Shown here in pieces: positions 54,634 through 64,000 of a stretch of 64,000 nucleotides of DNA (positions are counted from its first letter, which is position 1; each line of letters opens with the position of its first letter). The notes beneath the pieces are model-generated. The model saw only the letters and a list, made by a program, of their open reading frames with translations. It did not search any database and had not been told where the DNA came from. The position numbers were made by a program, and so were the translations under genes. The stretch spans positions 5,114,070 through 5,178,069 of the forward strand of contig NZ_KI911782.1 of assembly GCF_000515395.1 (NCBI RefSeq), read 5' to 3'. Origin of the DNA: Jiangella gansuensis DSM 44835 (GTDB lineage: Bacteria; Actinomycetota; Actinomycetes; Jiangellales; Jiangellaceae).

Positions 54634-55251
54634 TCATGCGCGCGCGGTCAGTGCCGCGGTCAGCCGGTCGCGCACCGCCGGCCACTCCGCGGCCAGGATC
54701 GAGTAGTACACCGTGTCCCGCCAGGTGCCGTCCGGCCGCAGCTTGTGATGGCGCAGCACGCCCTCGTACACCGCGCCGAGCCGCTCGATCGCCCGCTGCG
54801 ACCGCAGGTTCAGGTGGTCGGTCTTCAGCGCCACCCGCTCCAGGCCCAGCGTGTCGAAGGCGTGCCCCAGAAGCAGCAGCTTGGTGGCGGTGTTGACCTC
54901 GGTGCGCCACCACGGCGACCCGATCCAGGTGGAGCCGATCTCGACCCGCCGGTCGGCGACATCGATGTCGAGGTACGACGTGGATCCGACGATCGCGCCG
55001 TCGGCCGCGCGGCGAATGGCCCACACGGCCAGGTCGCCCCAGCGTGCGCTCTCGACCAGCGCGCCCACGACGGCGTGCATGCCGTCGCGCCGAGCGGCAC
55101 GCCACGTCCCCATCCAGCGGAAGACCTCGTCCTGATCGGCGGCTGCCGCGGCAGTCAGGTCACCGACGTGACCCGGGCCGAGCGGCTCCAGGCTGACCCA
55201 GCGGTTCGCCAGCGGGACCGCGGAGATGGCGACATCGTTCACGCCCGTCAT
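54634..55251 (-). CDS. GNAT-family N-acetyltransferase (RimJ/RimL-like)
   Basis: 205 residues from ATG 55251; a longer reading to 55323 would run into the divergent gene. It has the RimJ/L pattern VSLEPLGPGHVGDLTAAAAA, the strand VGSTSYLDIDVADRRVEIGS, then WIGSPWWRTEVNTATKLLLL and LNLRSQRAIERLGAVYEGVLR, the acetyl-CoA and Asn-containing motifs. Members acetylate protein N-termini or small molecules. Function beyond the family is unknown. Confidence 0.82.
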   Translation of the reverse strand: MTGVNDVAISAVPLANRWVSLEPLGPGHVGDLTAAAAADQDEVFRWMGTWRAARRDGMHAVVGALVESARWGDLAVWAIRRAADGAIVGSTSYLDIDVADRRVEIGSTWIGSPWWRTEVNTATKLLLLGHAFDTLGLERVALKTDHLNLRSQRAIERLGAVYEGVLRHHKLRPDGTWRDTVYYSILAAEWPAVRDRLTAALTARA

Positions 55252-55315
55252 GATGTCACCGGACGCGACTCGCACAGCGACGGGCCGGGAGGGTCCCGGC
55301 CGGAGAGGCACACAC

Positions 55316-55909
55316 GTGATCATCAGACCCTACGCACCCGGTGACGACGCGGCGCTCTACGACATCTGCCTGCGCACCGGCGACAACGGCGGCGACGCGT
55401 CCCACCTGTTCACCGATCCGCGGCTGCTCGGCGAGATCTTCGTCGGCCCGTACCTGCGGTTCGAGCCGTCGCTGGCGTTCGTCGTCGACGACGGCGCGGC
55501 GGCCGGGTACGTGCTGGGCGCGCGCCACACGCCCTCGTTCGAGGAAGCCTGCGAACAGGAGTGGTGGCCGCCGCTACGCCGCCGTTACCCTCGCGACTCC
55601 TTCCCGGCCGGCACCCGCGACGCGCACTACGTCGAGATCATCCACGAACGCCGGAACGCCGACCCCGCGATCATCGACGAGTACCCTGCTCACCTGCACA
55701 TCGACATGCTGCCGCGGGCGCAGGGTCACGGCATGGGGCGGGCGTTGATGGAGCGACTGCTGGCCGCGCTGCGCGACGCCGGCGCGCCGGGGGTGCACCT
55801 GGGTGTGGGCGCCGCCAACGTCCGGGCCATCGGGTTCTACGAGCGCATGGGCTTCGCCACGCTCCGGGCGTCCGAGAACGGCCGGGTCATGGCACGCGCC
55901 ACGACCTGA
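55316..55909 (+). CDS. GNAT-family N-acetyltransferase
   Basis: 197 residues from GTG 55316 (GGAGAGG upstream). It starts VIIRPYAPGDDAALYDICLR, and the CoA-binding A motif LHIDMLPRAQGHGMGRALME near residue 130 is followed by GVGAANVRAIGFYERMGFA. The long segment between (EEACEQEWWPPLRRRYPRD) resembles the acetyltransferase-like relatives of O-GlcNAcase. It is divergent from the other acetyltransferase. Its TGA directly abuts the TCA (minus-strand stop) of purA. Confidence 0.82.
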   Translation: MIIRPYAPGDDAALYDICLRTGDNGGDASHLFTDPRLLGEIFVGPYLRFEPSLAFVVDDGAAAGYVLGARHTPSFEEACEQEWWPPLRRRYPRDSFPAGTRDAHYVEIIHERRNADPAIIDEYPAHLHIDMLPRAQGHGMGRALMERLLAALRDAGAPGVHLGVGAANVRAIGFYERMGFATLRASENGRVMARATT

Positions 55910-57265
<1,356 letters not shown>

Positions 57266-57270
<5 letters not shown>

Positions 57271-57675
57271 GGAGCGTGTCGGCCGCGGTGGGGCTGGAAT
57301 CGCGCAGGAACTCCGCGCACCGGGTGGCCTCTTCGGCCTCGCCGATGGCCTCCGCGGCCCGGCCCAACGCGTAGAGCGAACGGAGGAACCCCTGGTTGGG
57401 CTCGTGCTCCCACGGAATCGGCCCGTGGCCCTTCCAGCCGTTGCGACGCAGCTGGTCCAGGCCGCGGTGGTAGCCGGTGCGGGCGTACGCGTACGACGTC
57501 ACCGCGTCGCCGGCCGCGAACGCGCGGTCGGCGAGCTCGGCCCAGGCCAGCGAGAATTCCGGGTGCCCGGCGGCCACGGTGGACGGGTCGACGCCCGACG
57601 CCAGCGCCTCGCGGGCGTCGGGGTCGTCGGGCAGGAACGTCTCCGGCGGGCCGCCGAGCAGGTTCTCTCCGGGCA

Positions 57676-57676
<1 letters not shown>
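57266..57676 (-). CDS. DUF3151 protein
   Basis: 136 residues from ATG 57676, sharing a base with the fba stop (TGATG). Conserved features: NLLGGPPETFLPDDPDAREA at the start, FSLAWAELADRAFAAGDAVT, YAYARTGYHRGLDQLRRNGW and VPWEHEPNQGFLRSLYALGR-type wording (here IPWEHEPNQGFLRSLYALGR). The helical repeats look TPR-like. The gene follows fba in many actinobacteria but its function is unknown. Confidence 0.85.
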
Positions 57677-58698
<1,022 letters not shown>

Positions 58699-58972
58699 AA
58701 ACGCTCCGTTCCGGTCGGACGGCAGGTCCCCGGCCGTCCGGTGTCACGCCCCACGGCGGCGGGGGGCTCGCATGTCAGGCCCAGTATTCACCGTAACGCC
58801 CCGGCAACGCGAAAGCGGCCCACCAGCACTCTGTGTCGATCATGCTGAATCAGGGTCGCACGACCTGCGAGCACCTCGTCCGGTCGCCCTCGTCCGGAGT
58901 CGTCCGGGTGCGTGTCGGGACTCCCGGATAGGCTTGGGGGCCGGAACACACGAGCTCACCAGAGGAGACGCC

Positions 58973-59239
58973 GTGCCAGAGCGCACCGCAGTCGTCGCGA
59001 GCAAGGCGGGCCTGCACGCCCGGCCCGCAGCCGTCTTCGTCAAGGCCGCGGCCGAGCAGCCCACGAAGGTCACCATCCGCAAGCCGGACGGTGACCCGGT
59101 CGACGCCGCCAGCATCCTGTCGATCATGACCCTCGGGGTGGAGCAGGGCGACGAGGTCATCCTGTCCGCCGACGGCGACAAGGCCGACCAGGCGCTCGAC
59201 GCGCTCGTCAGCCTGCTCGAACGCGACCTGGACGAGTAG
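58973..59239 (+). CDS. ptsH: Phosphocarrier protein HPr
   Basis: 88 residues from GTG 58973 (GAGGAG upstream). The phosphorylated His15 lies in SKAGLHARPAAVFVKAA. Ser47 in DAASILSIMTLGV corresponds to the regulatory Ser46 of firmicute HPr, although actinomycetes normally lack HPr kinase. It relays phosphate from enzyme I to sugar-specific PTS enzymes. No other PTS gene is in the window. A strong terminator follows. Confidence 0.93.
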   Translation: MPERTAVVASKAGLHARPAAVFVKAAAEQPTKVTIRKPDGDPVDAASILSIMTLGVEQGDEVILSADGDKADQALDALVSLLERDLDE

Positions 59240-59256
59240 CCGCACCGATCTGCCCG

Positions 59257-59289
59257 GACGCTGCAGGTGGCTGGTCCGCCTGCAGCGTC
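59257..59289 (+). terminator. Strong terminator after ptsH
   Basis: GACGCTGCAGGTGG (59257-59270) pairs with CCGCCTGCAGCGTC (59276-59289) around CTGGT, with one G-T pair in 14 bp. The sequence GCTGTTTCC follows. Confidence 0.8.
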
Positions 59290-59311
59290 GCTGTTTCCGC
59301 AGGTCGGTAGC

Positions 59312-59341
59312 TTGTGTCGGCGCACATTGCTCGGTTATCCT
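59312..59341 (+). promoter_or_regulatory. Possible promoter of the FadR-type regulator gene
   Basis: TTGTGT (59312-59317) and TATCCT (59336-59341) are 18 bases apart, in a stretch less GC-rich than its surroundings. About 30 nt separate it from the GTG start. Confidence 0.35.
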
Positions 59342-59372
59342 ACAAATCATCAGCGCCGGGAGGAGTAGTCAG

Positions 59373-60098
59373 GTGGCTCAGGGGGAGCAGACGAGGCAGT
59401 TGACGGCGTTGCCGCGGCCGCCGAGCCTGCACGAGTCCGTCCAGACCGCACTTCGGGATCACATCCTCACCAACGGCCTGAAAGCCGGTGACGGCCTGCC
59501 GGCCGAAGGCGCGCTCGCCCAGCAGCTCGGCGTCAGCCGCAACTCCGTCCGCGAGGCGGTGAAGGGCCTCGTCTCGCTCGGCATCCTCGAGACCCGCCGC
59601 GGCAGCGGCGTTTTCGTCAAGGACTTCTCGCTGTCGCTGCTCATCGACAACCTCCCCTTCAACCTGCTGTTCGATTCCAGCGAGCTCGCCGACCTCCTCG
59701 AGGTGCGCCGAGCCGTCGAGAACGACCTCGTCGCCCGGGCCGTGGCCAACCTGAGCGAGCAGACCAAGGCCGACCTGGCGCGGATCCTTGCCGAGATGAA
59801 GGCCAAGGCCGACCGCGGCGAGGACGTCCTGGCCGAGGACCGCCGCTTCCACCGCACCCTGTTCGCCGATGCCGGCAACGCCGTCGCGCTGAAGCTGCTC
59901 GACGCGTTCTGGCTGACCATGAGCCACGCGGTCGCCCAGCGCGCCGAGATCGCCGACGACAGTCCCGCCGACACCTACCGCCAGCACGACGCCATCTACC
60001 GGGCGGCACTGGACGGCGACGTCGACGGCGTTCACGAGGCGCTGTCGGCCCACTACACACCCATCCTGAGCCGCCTGGACCGCACCGGCCCGCTGTAG
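59373..60098 (+). CDS. FadR/GntR-family transcriptional regulator
   Basis: 241 residues from GTG 59373 (GGGAGGAG about seven bases upstream). Winged-helix domain at about 20-90: LPAEGALAQQLGVSRNSVRE, VKGLVSLGILETRRGSGVFV. The FCD effector domain runs 95-235 with LLEVRRAVENDLVARAVANL, DRRFHRTLFADAGN and YRQHDAIYRAALDGD, the Asp/His metal-site residues. Regulators of this subgroup (DgoR/GntR-like) often answer to sugar acids. No target gene is obvious next to it. Confidence 0.85.
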   Translation: MAQGEQTRQLTALPRPPSLHESVQTALRDHILTNGLKAGDGLPAEGALAQQLGVSRNSVREAVKGLVSLGILETRRGSGVFVKDFSLSLLIDNLPFNLLFDSSELADLLEVRRAVENDLVARAVANLSEQTKADLARILAEMKAKADRGEDVLAEDRRFHRTLFADAGNAVALKLLDAFWLTMSHAVAQRAEIADDSPADTYRQHDAIYRAALDGDVDGVHEALSAHYTPILSRLDRTGPL

Positions 60099-60209
60099 TG
60101 GACACCTAGCGGTGTCAAGCGGCCACCCTGGTCGTGGCACCAGCACTCGCTGCTAGCCGCCGTTGAAGGCGTCATGGATCGTGCGGCCGGTGACCGACCC
60201 CACCCACCA

Positions 60210-60259
60210 TGATCATCAACCGCTGGGTGCGCCATCACACGCCCACCCGTTGATGATCA
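60210..60259. repeat. TGATCA-ended palindromic element inserted in a nucleotidyltransferase gene
   Basis: Arms of 22 nt (60210-60231 and 60238-60259) match at 18 positions around the 6-nt loop CCATCA. TGATCATCAAC is repeated exactly at both ends. It lies between the convergent FadR-type gene and the truncated nucleotidyltransferase, whose reading frame runs into the right arm and stops inside the element. Confidence 0.7.
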
Positions 60260-60431
60260 CGCTATCCATGTCGCTGTTCGGGGTTTCGGCGCCCCGCGCC
60301 ACGCTGCCGAACAGGCGCAGGTTGGATACGCCATGCCGGCCAGCAGCCTCACGCATGGCGTCGAGATGTTCAAGAACCCTCCGACCCAGCGGCCCCCGCA
60401 GTTCGTGTCCCGACCACCCGTCGCGACGCAC
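60216..60431 (-). pseudogene. Truncated MNT-type nucleotidyltransferase gene
   Basis: Only 71 codons. The nucleotidyltransferase N-terminus is clear: AAGRHGVSNLRLFGSVARGA followed by ETPNSDMDS, i.e. the GSxxRG loop and the first metal-binding Asp pair. Right after this, the family's hydrophobic strand is replaced by VIINGWACDGAPSG, translated from the palindromic element, and a stop follows. The third catalytic Asp and the rest of the domain are lost, so the product cannot be active. A matching toxin partner (HEPN) is not visible. Confidence 0.7.
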
Positions 60432-60476
60432 TCACCTCCAGGCTGTGTCCGGCGGCGTCGATGAGTGGATGCCCAT

Positions 60477-61403
60477 TCATCGGGAGCGATGCCGCAGCAA
60501 GACCTCTGCCAACGTGACCTGGGGCGGGTCGAGTGCGGTCTTGCCGTCCTCGATGTCCCACAGCGCGTTCTGGAGGACCCGCCCGAGCGTCCATCCGGTG
60601 GCCCGCTCCCGGCCCACGCCGACGATCTCCGTCATGAGGTCGAAGCGGCGCAGCACCGCCCGGACCGGATCGGAGCTGGCGACGATGGTGTTCCAGCGGC
60701 TGTTCAGCGCCGGCCACAGATCGAAACCGGGGTCGCCGGCCAGCGGTTCCGGGTCGATGGCCAGCCATGGTTCGCGCTGCCCGGCGAGGACGTTCTCGTC
60801 GTGCAGGTCCCAGTGCAGCAGGCACTCGCCGGCGTCGGGAACGAGATCGGCGACGACGGCGGCGCAGGTGCGCACCAGGCGCTGCTCGGCCGGGTCGTGC
60901 AGCGCCGGGACGGCGGCAGGGGTCTGGTCGATCATGGCCGTCGCGACGTCCGCCAACCGCCGGAGGCCCGCCGGCGCCTCGACCGCGGCCAGTCGCGCCA
61001 GCAGCTCGGCCAGGACGGTCATGACGGTGTCGTCGTCGGTCAGCACGGCGAGGGGACGGCTGGCGTCGAGCCGTTCCAACAGCATGGCTCCGGTGCCGGG
61101 GTCGTGATCGAGCAGCCGCACGATGCCGACGCCGTTCCAGGTGCGCAGGCCCAGCGCGGCGCCGGCGTTGTCATCGCTGACCGGTTGCAACCGCAGCACA
61201 GCGGGCTCCCCGTCGGTGCGGAGCACCGGCACCACCAGCGACGCCATGCCGTTCGCCGATGGCCCGTCCGGCCGTAGCGACCACCGCTCCAGGGTGTCGG
61301 CTACCAGGCGGGGCAGCCCGGCCAGCCACGAACGGCCGGCGTCGTCACGTCCGTACGACGCGACGAGCTCGGCCGGGACGTCGTCGGGAATCGCAGCGGT
61401 CAA
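60477..61403 (-). CDS. Aminoglycoside/hydroxyurea antibiotic kinase family protein (APH(6)-like)
   Basis: 308 residues with the protein-kinase-like APH fold. The nucleotide lobe includes SLVVPVLRTDGEPAVLRLQP. The catalytic loop is CLLHWDLHDENVLAGQREPW (Brenner-type HxDxxxxN) near residue 195, followed by LAIDPEPLAGDPGFDLWPAL with the metal Asp. Relatives phosphorylate streptomycin at O6 or hydroxyurea; actual resistance cannot be read from sequence. The gene starts 7 bp after rnhA and is probably in one operon with it. Confidence 0.8.
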   Translation of the reverse strand: MTAAIPDDVPAELVASYGRDDAGRSWLAGLPRLVADTLERWSLRPDGPSANGMASLVVPVLRTDGEPAVLRLQPVSDDNAGAALGLRTWNGVGIVRLLDHDPGTGAMLLERLDASRPLAVLTDDDTVMTVLAELLARLAAVEAPAGLRRLADVATAMIDQTPAAVPALHDPAEQRLVRTCAAVVADLVPDAGECLLHWDLHDENVLAGQREPWLAIDPEPLAGDPGFDLWPALNSRWNTIVASSDPVRAVLRRFDLMTEIVGVGRERATGWTLGRVLQNALWDIEDGKTALDPPQVTLAEVLLRHRSR

Positions 61404-61410
61404 CCGTGGC

Positions 61411-62088
61411 CTACGACTGAGCCAGCTTGGCGGCGACGGCGAGCTCGTCGACGAGGTCGTTCATGGGGTCACCGGAGTGGCCCTTGACCCAGCGGAAGGC
61501 GATGTCGCCGCGCTCGTCGAACAGGTCGATGAGCGGTTCCCACAGGTCGCGGTTGGCGACCGGAGCCCGTGCCGACGTGACCCAGCCTCGCGCCCGCCAG
61601 TTGCGCCACCACCCGTCGCGGAAGCAGTTGACGACGTAGGCGGAGTCGCTCACGACCACCAGCGGACCGGACAGTGCCCGCACCGCCTCGAGTGCCGCCC
61701 GGATCTCCATCCGCTGGTTCGTGGTGCTCGGCTCGGAGCCGGCGGCGAACCGTTCGCGATCGACCGCCCAGGCCCATCCGCCCGGTCCGGGCGTGCCGGA
61801 GCAGGCACCGTCGGTGAACACCTCGACCGCGCCGTCGGGGGCTGGCATGGACGGCGGTCGCGGACGGCGCTTGCGGACGGGCGCGGCTGGCGCCCCGCCC
61901 GGTGCATTGCCGGCCGCGGAGCCTGCCCCCACACCCGCCGGCACCTCGACCAGGGCCGGAGCGCCGGCGCACCCCGCATGCGCCCAGGTCCGATTGCGCC
62001 CGGAACCCGAGCTCTCGATCTCTTCACCGGGCTTGATGCCTCCGGCGCACACTCCGCACCGGCCGGCGAACTTCGCGAGCACGAACAC
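61411..62088 (-). CDS. Ribonuclease HI with an N-terminal Cys/His module
   Basis: 225 residues, about 75 more than E. coli RNase HI. Residues 1-40 hold FAGRCGVCAGGIKPGEEIES and WAHAGC, a CxxC...HxxC set that could bind zinc. A Pro/Ala/Gly linker follows (about 42-80). The catalytic domain has VEVFTDGACSGTPGPGGWAW (first Asp), RMEIRAALEAVRAL (Glu), VVVSDSAYVVNC (Asp) and the late DP/D region in VKGHSGDPMNDLVDELA. It removes RNA from RNA-DNA hybrids. The N-module differs from the eukaryotic hybrid-binding domain. Confidence 0.87.
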   Translation of the reverse strand: MFVLAKFAGRCGVCAGGIKPGEEIESSGSGRNRTWAHAGCAGAPALVEVPAGVGAGSAAGNAPGGAPAAPVRKRRPRPPSMPAPDGAVEVFTDGACSGTPGPGGWAWAVDRERFAAGSEPSTTNQRMEIRAALEAVRALSGPLVVVSDSAYVVNCFRDGWWRNWRARGWVTSARAPVANRDLWEPLIDLFDERGDIAFRWVKGHSGDPMNDLVDELAVAAKLAQS

Positions 62089-62162
62089 CCTCTCCTCGTG
62101 GCGGGACCTGCTCCTGCTCCCGGCACCCTAACCCGCTCCGATGACAACGGCGGGCACGCGTA

Positions 62163-63491
62163 TCAGTGCGTCGCGCCGCCGTGCTGAAGTGCCTCGTCGA
62201 GCACGCGACCTTCCGCCTGCGCCGGCGCGGGGATGCCGAGCAAGGCGGCGATGGTCGGTGCGATGTCGACGTGCCGCGCCTGGTCGAGCCTGGCCCGCGG
62301 GCTGACGCCCCGGCCCGCCACCAGCAGGGCGGCCTCTCGCTCACCCGTGCGGCCGTGGTAGCCGCGCGGGCCGTCGGGGTCCTCCATGCCGAACGACCAG
62401 CCGGCCGCGGGCTCGGCCACCAGGTCACCCAGCAACGGACTGGCGCCGAACGCGTCGAGGTCGGCGCGGTCGTACACGCGCTCCACGGGTTCGACCGCTT
62501 CGAGTGCGGCGCGGGCTCGCGCGATGCCGTCGGCGGTACGCGCCGCGCCGAGCAGGTGGACGCTGGCAACGCCACCGACGACCAACGCGACGTCGGTCGA
62601 CGCAGCCGGCGCCGCGCCCGGCGAGACGAACTCGGGGGTGAAACCCGCCTCGGTCAGCGCGGTGAGCGCGAGACCACCGAACCCGCGGGTGAACGTCGTC
62701 ATGCCGTGATCGCCGAGGATGACGAAGGCGGTACTGCCGTAGATGCCGACGTCCTTCGTCGCCTGCACGAGCCGTCCCAGCGCGGCGTCGAGGCCGGCCA
62801 GCGTGGGCCCCATGGCGGGAGATTCCGCACCCTCACGGTGGCCCAGAGCATCGAGGTCGTCCGCGTACACGGCGAGCAGCGTCGGCGGTTCCTCGACGGT
62901 GACCGTCGTGGATCCTGACCGCACCGGCCGGCCGTGCAGGATGTCGACCGCCACGTCGAAGCGGGCCGGACCGGTGCCACCAGGCTGCACGTACAGAGCG
63001 CGGGGGTCGCCGAAGACGACCCCGTGGTTCTGCACGATGAAGAACTGGACCGACGCGACGGTTCCGCCCGCGGCGGCCACGGCCTCGGCGATGCTCTGGG
63101 CCTCCAGAGTCCGGTTCTGGCTCACGGCGCGCCCGGTGGACGGGTCCAGGAAGTAGGGCGTGTTGAGATGAGTGCGCGGCCATGCACCGGTGGCGACACT
63201 GGCCCACGACGTGTTGGTGATGGATGGGAAGCACCCGGTCGTGGTGCCGAGGACACCGCGCCGGGTCAACTGGTCGAGGTTCGGTGTCTCGAGCAGGTCG
63301 AGGTAGGCGGGATCGAACCCGTCCCACGCGATGAGCACCACGTGCCGGGCCGGTGCGAGCCGGCCCCCACTGACCTCTGCCCGGGCCGCGGAGGGCAGCG
63401 TGAGGGCGGCCGCGGTCCCCGCGCCGGCCGCGAGTACGGCACGACGGCTGACCGAACGCACGGATTGCGGAGGGTTGGTCGGTTTCGTCAT
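62163..63491 (-). CDS. Tat-exported type I phosphodiesterase/nucleotide pyrophosphatase family protein
   Basis: 442 residues from ATG 63491. A twin-arginine signal (SVSRRAVLAAGAG) and an Ala-rich stretch end near residue 38. The alkaline-phosphatase-fold metal centre is readable: Asp in LIAWDGFDPAYL, nucleophile Thr in GCFPSITNTSWASVATG, Asp/His in VYADDLDALGHREG, Asp-His in VILGDHGMTTF and His in RGYHGRTGERE. It probably cleaves phosphodiesters or pyrophosphates outside the cell; substrate unknown. It begins 105 bp past the uvrA-type gene. Confidence 0.85.
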   Translation of the reverse strand: MTKPTNPPQSVRSVSRRAVLAAGAGTAAALTLPSAARAEVSGGRLAPARHVVLIAWDGFDPAYLDLLETPNLDQLTRRGVLGTTTGCFPSITNTSWASVATGAWPRTHLNTPYFLDPSTGRAVSQNRTLEAQSIAEAVAAAGGTVASVQFFIVQNHGVVFGDPRALYVQPGGTGPARFDVAVDILHGRPVRSGSTTVTVEEPPTLLAVYADDLDALGHREGAESPAMGPTLAGLDAALGRLVQATKDVGIYGSTAFVILGDHGMTTFTRGFGGLALTALTEAGFTPEFVSPGAAPAASTDVALVVGGVASVHLLGAARTADGIARARAALEAVEPVERVYDRADLDAFGASPLLGDLVAEPAAGWSFGMEDPDGPRGYHGRTGEREAALLVAGRGVSPRARLDQARHVDIAPTIAALLGIPAPAQAEGRVLDEALQHGGATH

Positions 63492-63596
63492 GGCCGGTGA
63501 GCATCCCAGATCGCGGTGAACTCCGCTCGTCGCCCACGTGGCGGCGCGCCGTGAGGCAGATGGCCCGCACGCGCGGACCGGCCCTGCCCGCACCTC

Positions 63597-64000
63597 TCAC
63601 TGCCGGCCGTCGAGGTGGCGGCGGAGGTACTCGGCCGTGTGGGTGGTGCCGTCCGTGGCCAGCAGTGCGGGAGTGCCCTCGAAGACGACCTGACCGCCGT
63701 CGTGGCCGGCCTCCGGGCCCAGGTCGATGACCCAGTCGGCCGCGGCGACGACGTCGAGGTTGTGCTCGATGACGATGACCGTGTTGCCGTCGTCGACCAG
63801 GCGGTTGAGCAGGTCGACGAGGTGGTCGACGTCGGCGAGGTGGAGCCCGGTGGTGGGTTCGTCGAGCACGTAGAGCTTGCCGCCGGCGAGGAGTTCGCTG
63901 GCCAGCTTGAGCCGCTGCCGCTCGCCACCGGAGAGCGTCGTGAGCGTCTGCCCGAGCGCGATGTAGTCGAGCCCGACGTCACGCATGCGCTCCAGGACCG
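63597..64000 (-). CDS. UvrA-family ATPase, C-terminal end (gene continues beyond window)
   Basis: About 134 codons are visible, entering from the right edge. The second UvrA nucleotide-binding domain ends here: signature [20 protein letters not shown], Walker [21 protein letters not shown], and the H-loop [30 protein letters not shown] (seen as [20 protein letters not shown]). It is probably a UvrA2/DrrC-type paralogue linked to drug resistance and not the housekeeping repair UvrA: the end is short and the usual uvrB neighbour is not seen. With only the tail this cannot be settled. Confidence 0.8.
   Translation of the reverse strand, partial: VLERMRDVGLDYIALGQTLTTLSGGERQRLKLASELLAGGKLYVLDEPTTGLHLADVDHLVDLLNRLVDDGNTVIVIEHNLDVVAAADWVIDLGPEAGHDGGQVVFEGTPALLATDGTTHTAEYLRRHLDGRQ

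Noticed and set aside
55315-55325. GTGATCATC at the start of an acetyltransferase gene
   Set aside because: It matches the repeat end by eye but encodes the conserved N-terminus VIIRPY and has no partner arm.

Overview
The window is about 72% GC by eye and nearly full of genes. It uses many GTG and some TTG starts, and many neighbouring genes overlap by four bases (ATGA or GTGA). It carries lsr2, DUF3180, DUF2520, DUF3151, DUF1684 and paired bacterial PH-domain genes, a set typical of actinomycetes. I read it as the chromosome of a free-living, polysaccharide-degrading high-GC actinomycete. The genus cannot be fixed from this window. No rRNA, tRNA, CRISPR array or intact transposase was seen.

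Left third (1-17.3 kb), accessory carbohydrate region. A leftward run holds a RhaS/RhaT-type ABC importer (14.1-9.4 kb), a tiny LuxR-type HTH protein, two large secreted GH78 alpha-L-rhamnosidases and a Tat-exported TIM-barrel sugar isomerase-like protein cut by the left edge. The importer has a readable promoter and a LacI-type operator. To its right, a FadR-type regulator faces an FMN-dependent alpha-hydroxy-acid oxidase gene and a fumarylacetoacetase-fold hydrolase gene across a 17-bp palindrome. Together these suggest rhamnoside cleavage, rhamnose uptake and possibly oxidative rhamnose breakdown to pyruvate and L-lactate.

Middle (17.4-52.5 kb), an ancient actinobacterial housekeeping locus stretched by insertions. 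Read right to left: folP-folB-folK-DUF3180, PH-domain pair, panD, DUF2520, panC-nadB-nadC-coaX, lysS-argA-like-lsr2. Interrupting blocks are: an OpuC-type osmolyte importer; a DUF885 peptidase-like gene; a NarL-type two-component system with two small membrane proteins; a divergent LacI/MFS pair; a frameshifted adenosine-deaminase-like gene; a MacB-type ABC exporter; a COG4586/4587/3694 ABC exporter; and an ECF41 sigma factor beside its epimerase partner, which has a near-textbook ECF41 promoter.

Right part (52.5-64 kb): purD, a tyrosine phosphatase, two acetyltransferases, purA, fba with DUF3151, ptsH (HPr), a FadR-type regulator, a broken nucleotidyltransferase gene, an aminoglycoside/hydroxyurea-type kinase, RNase HI with an N-terminal Cys/His module, a Tat-exported phosphodiesterase and the end of a uvrA-type gene.

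The most unusual feature is a set of six short intergenic palindromic elements (about 9.0, 14.2, 23.4, 35.4, 37.9 and 60.2 kb) carrying TGATCA-containing boxes, at both ends in five of the six. All lie at gene 3' ends, several supply the stop codons of flanking genes, and one has cut a nucleotidyltransferase gene short.
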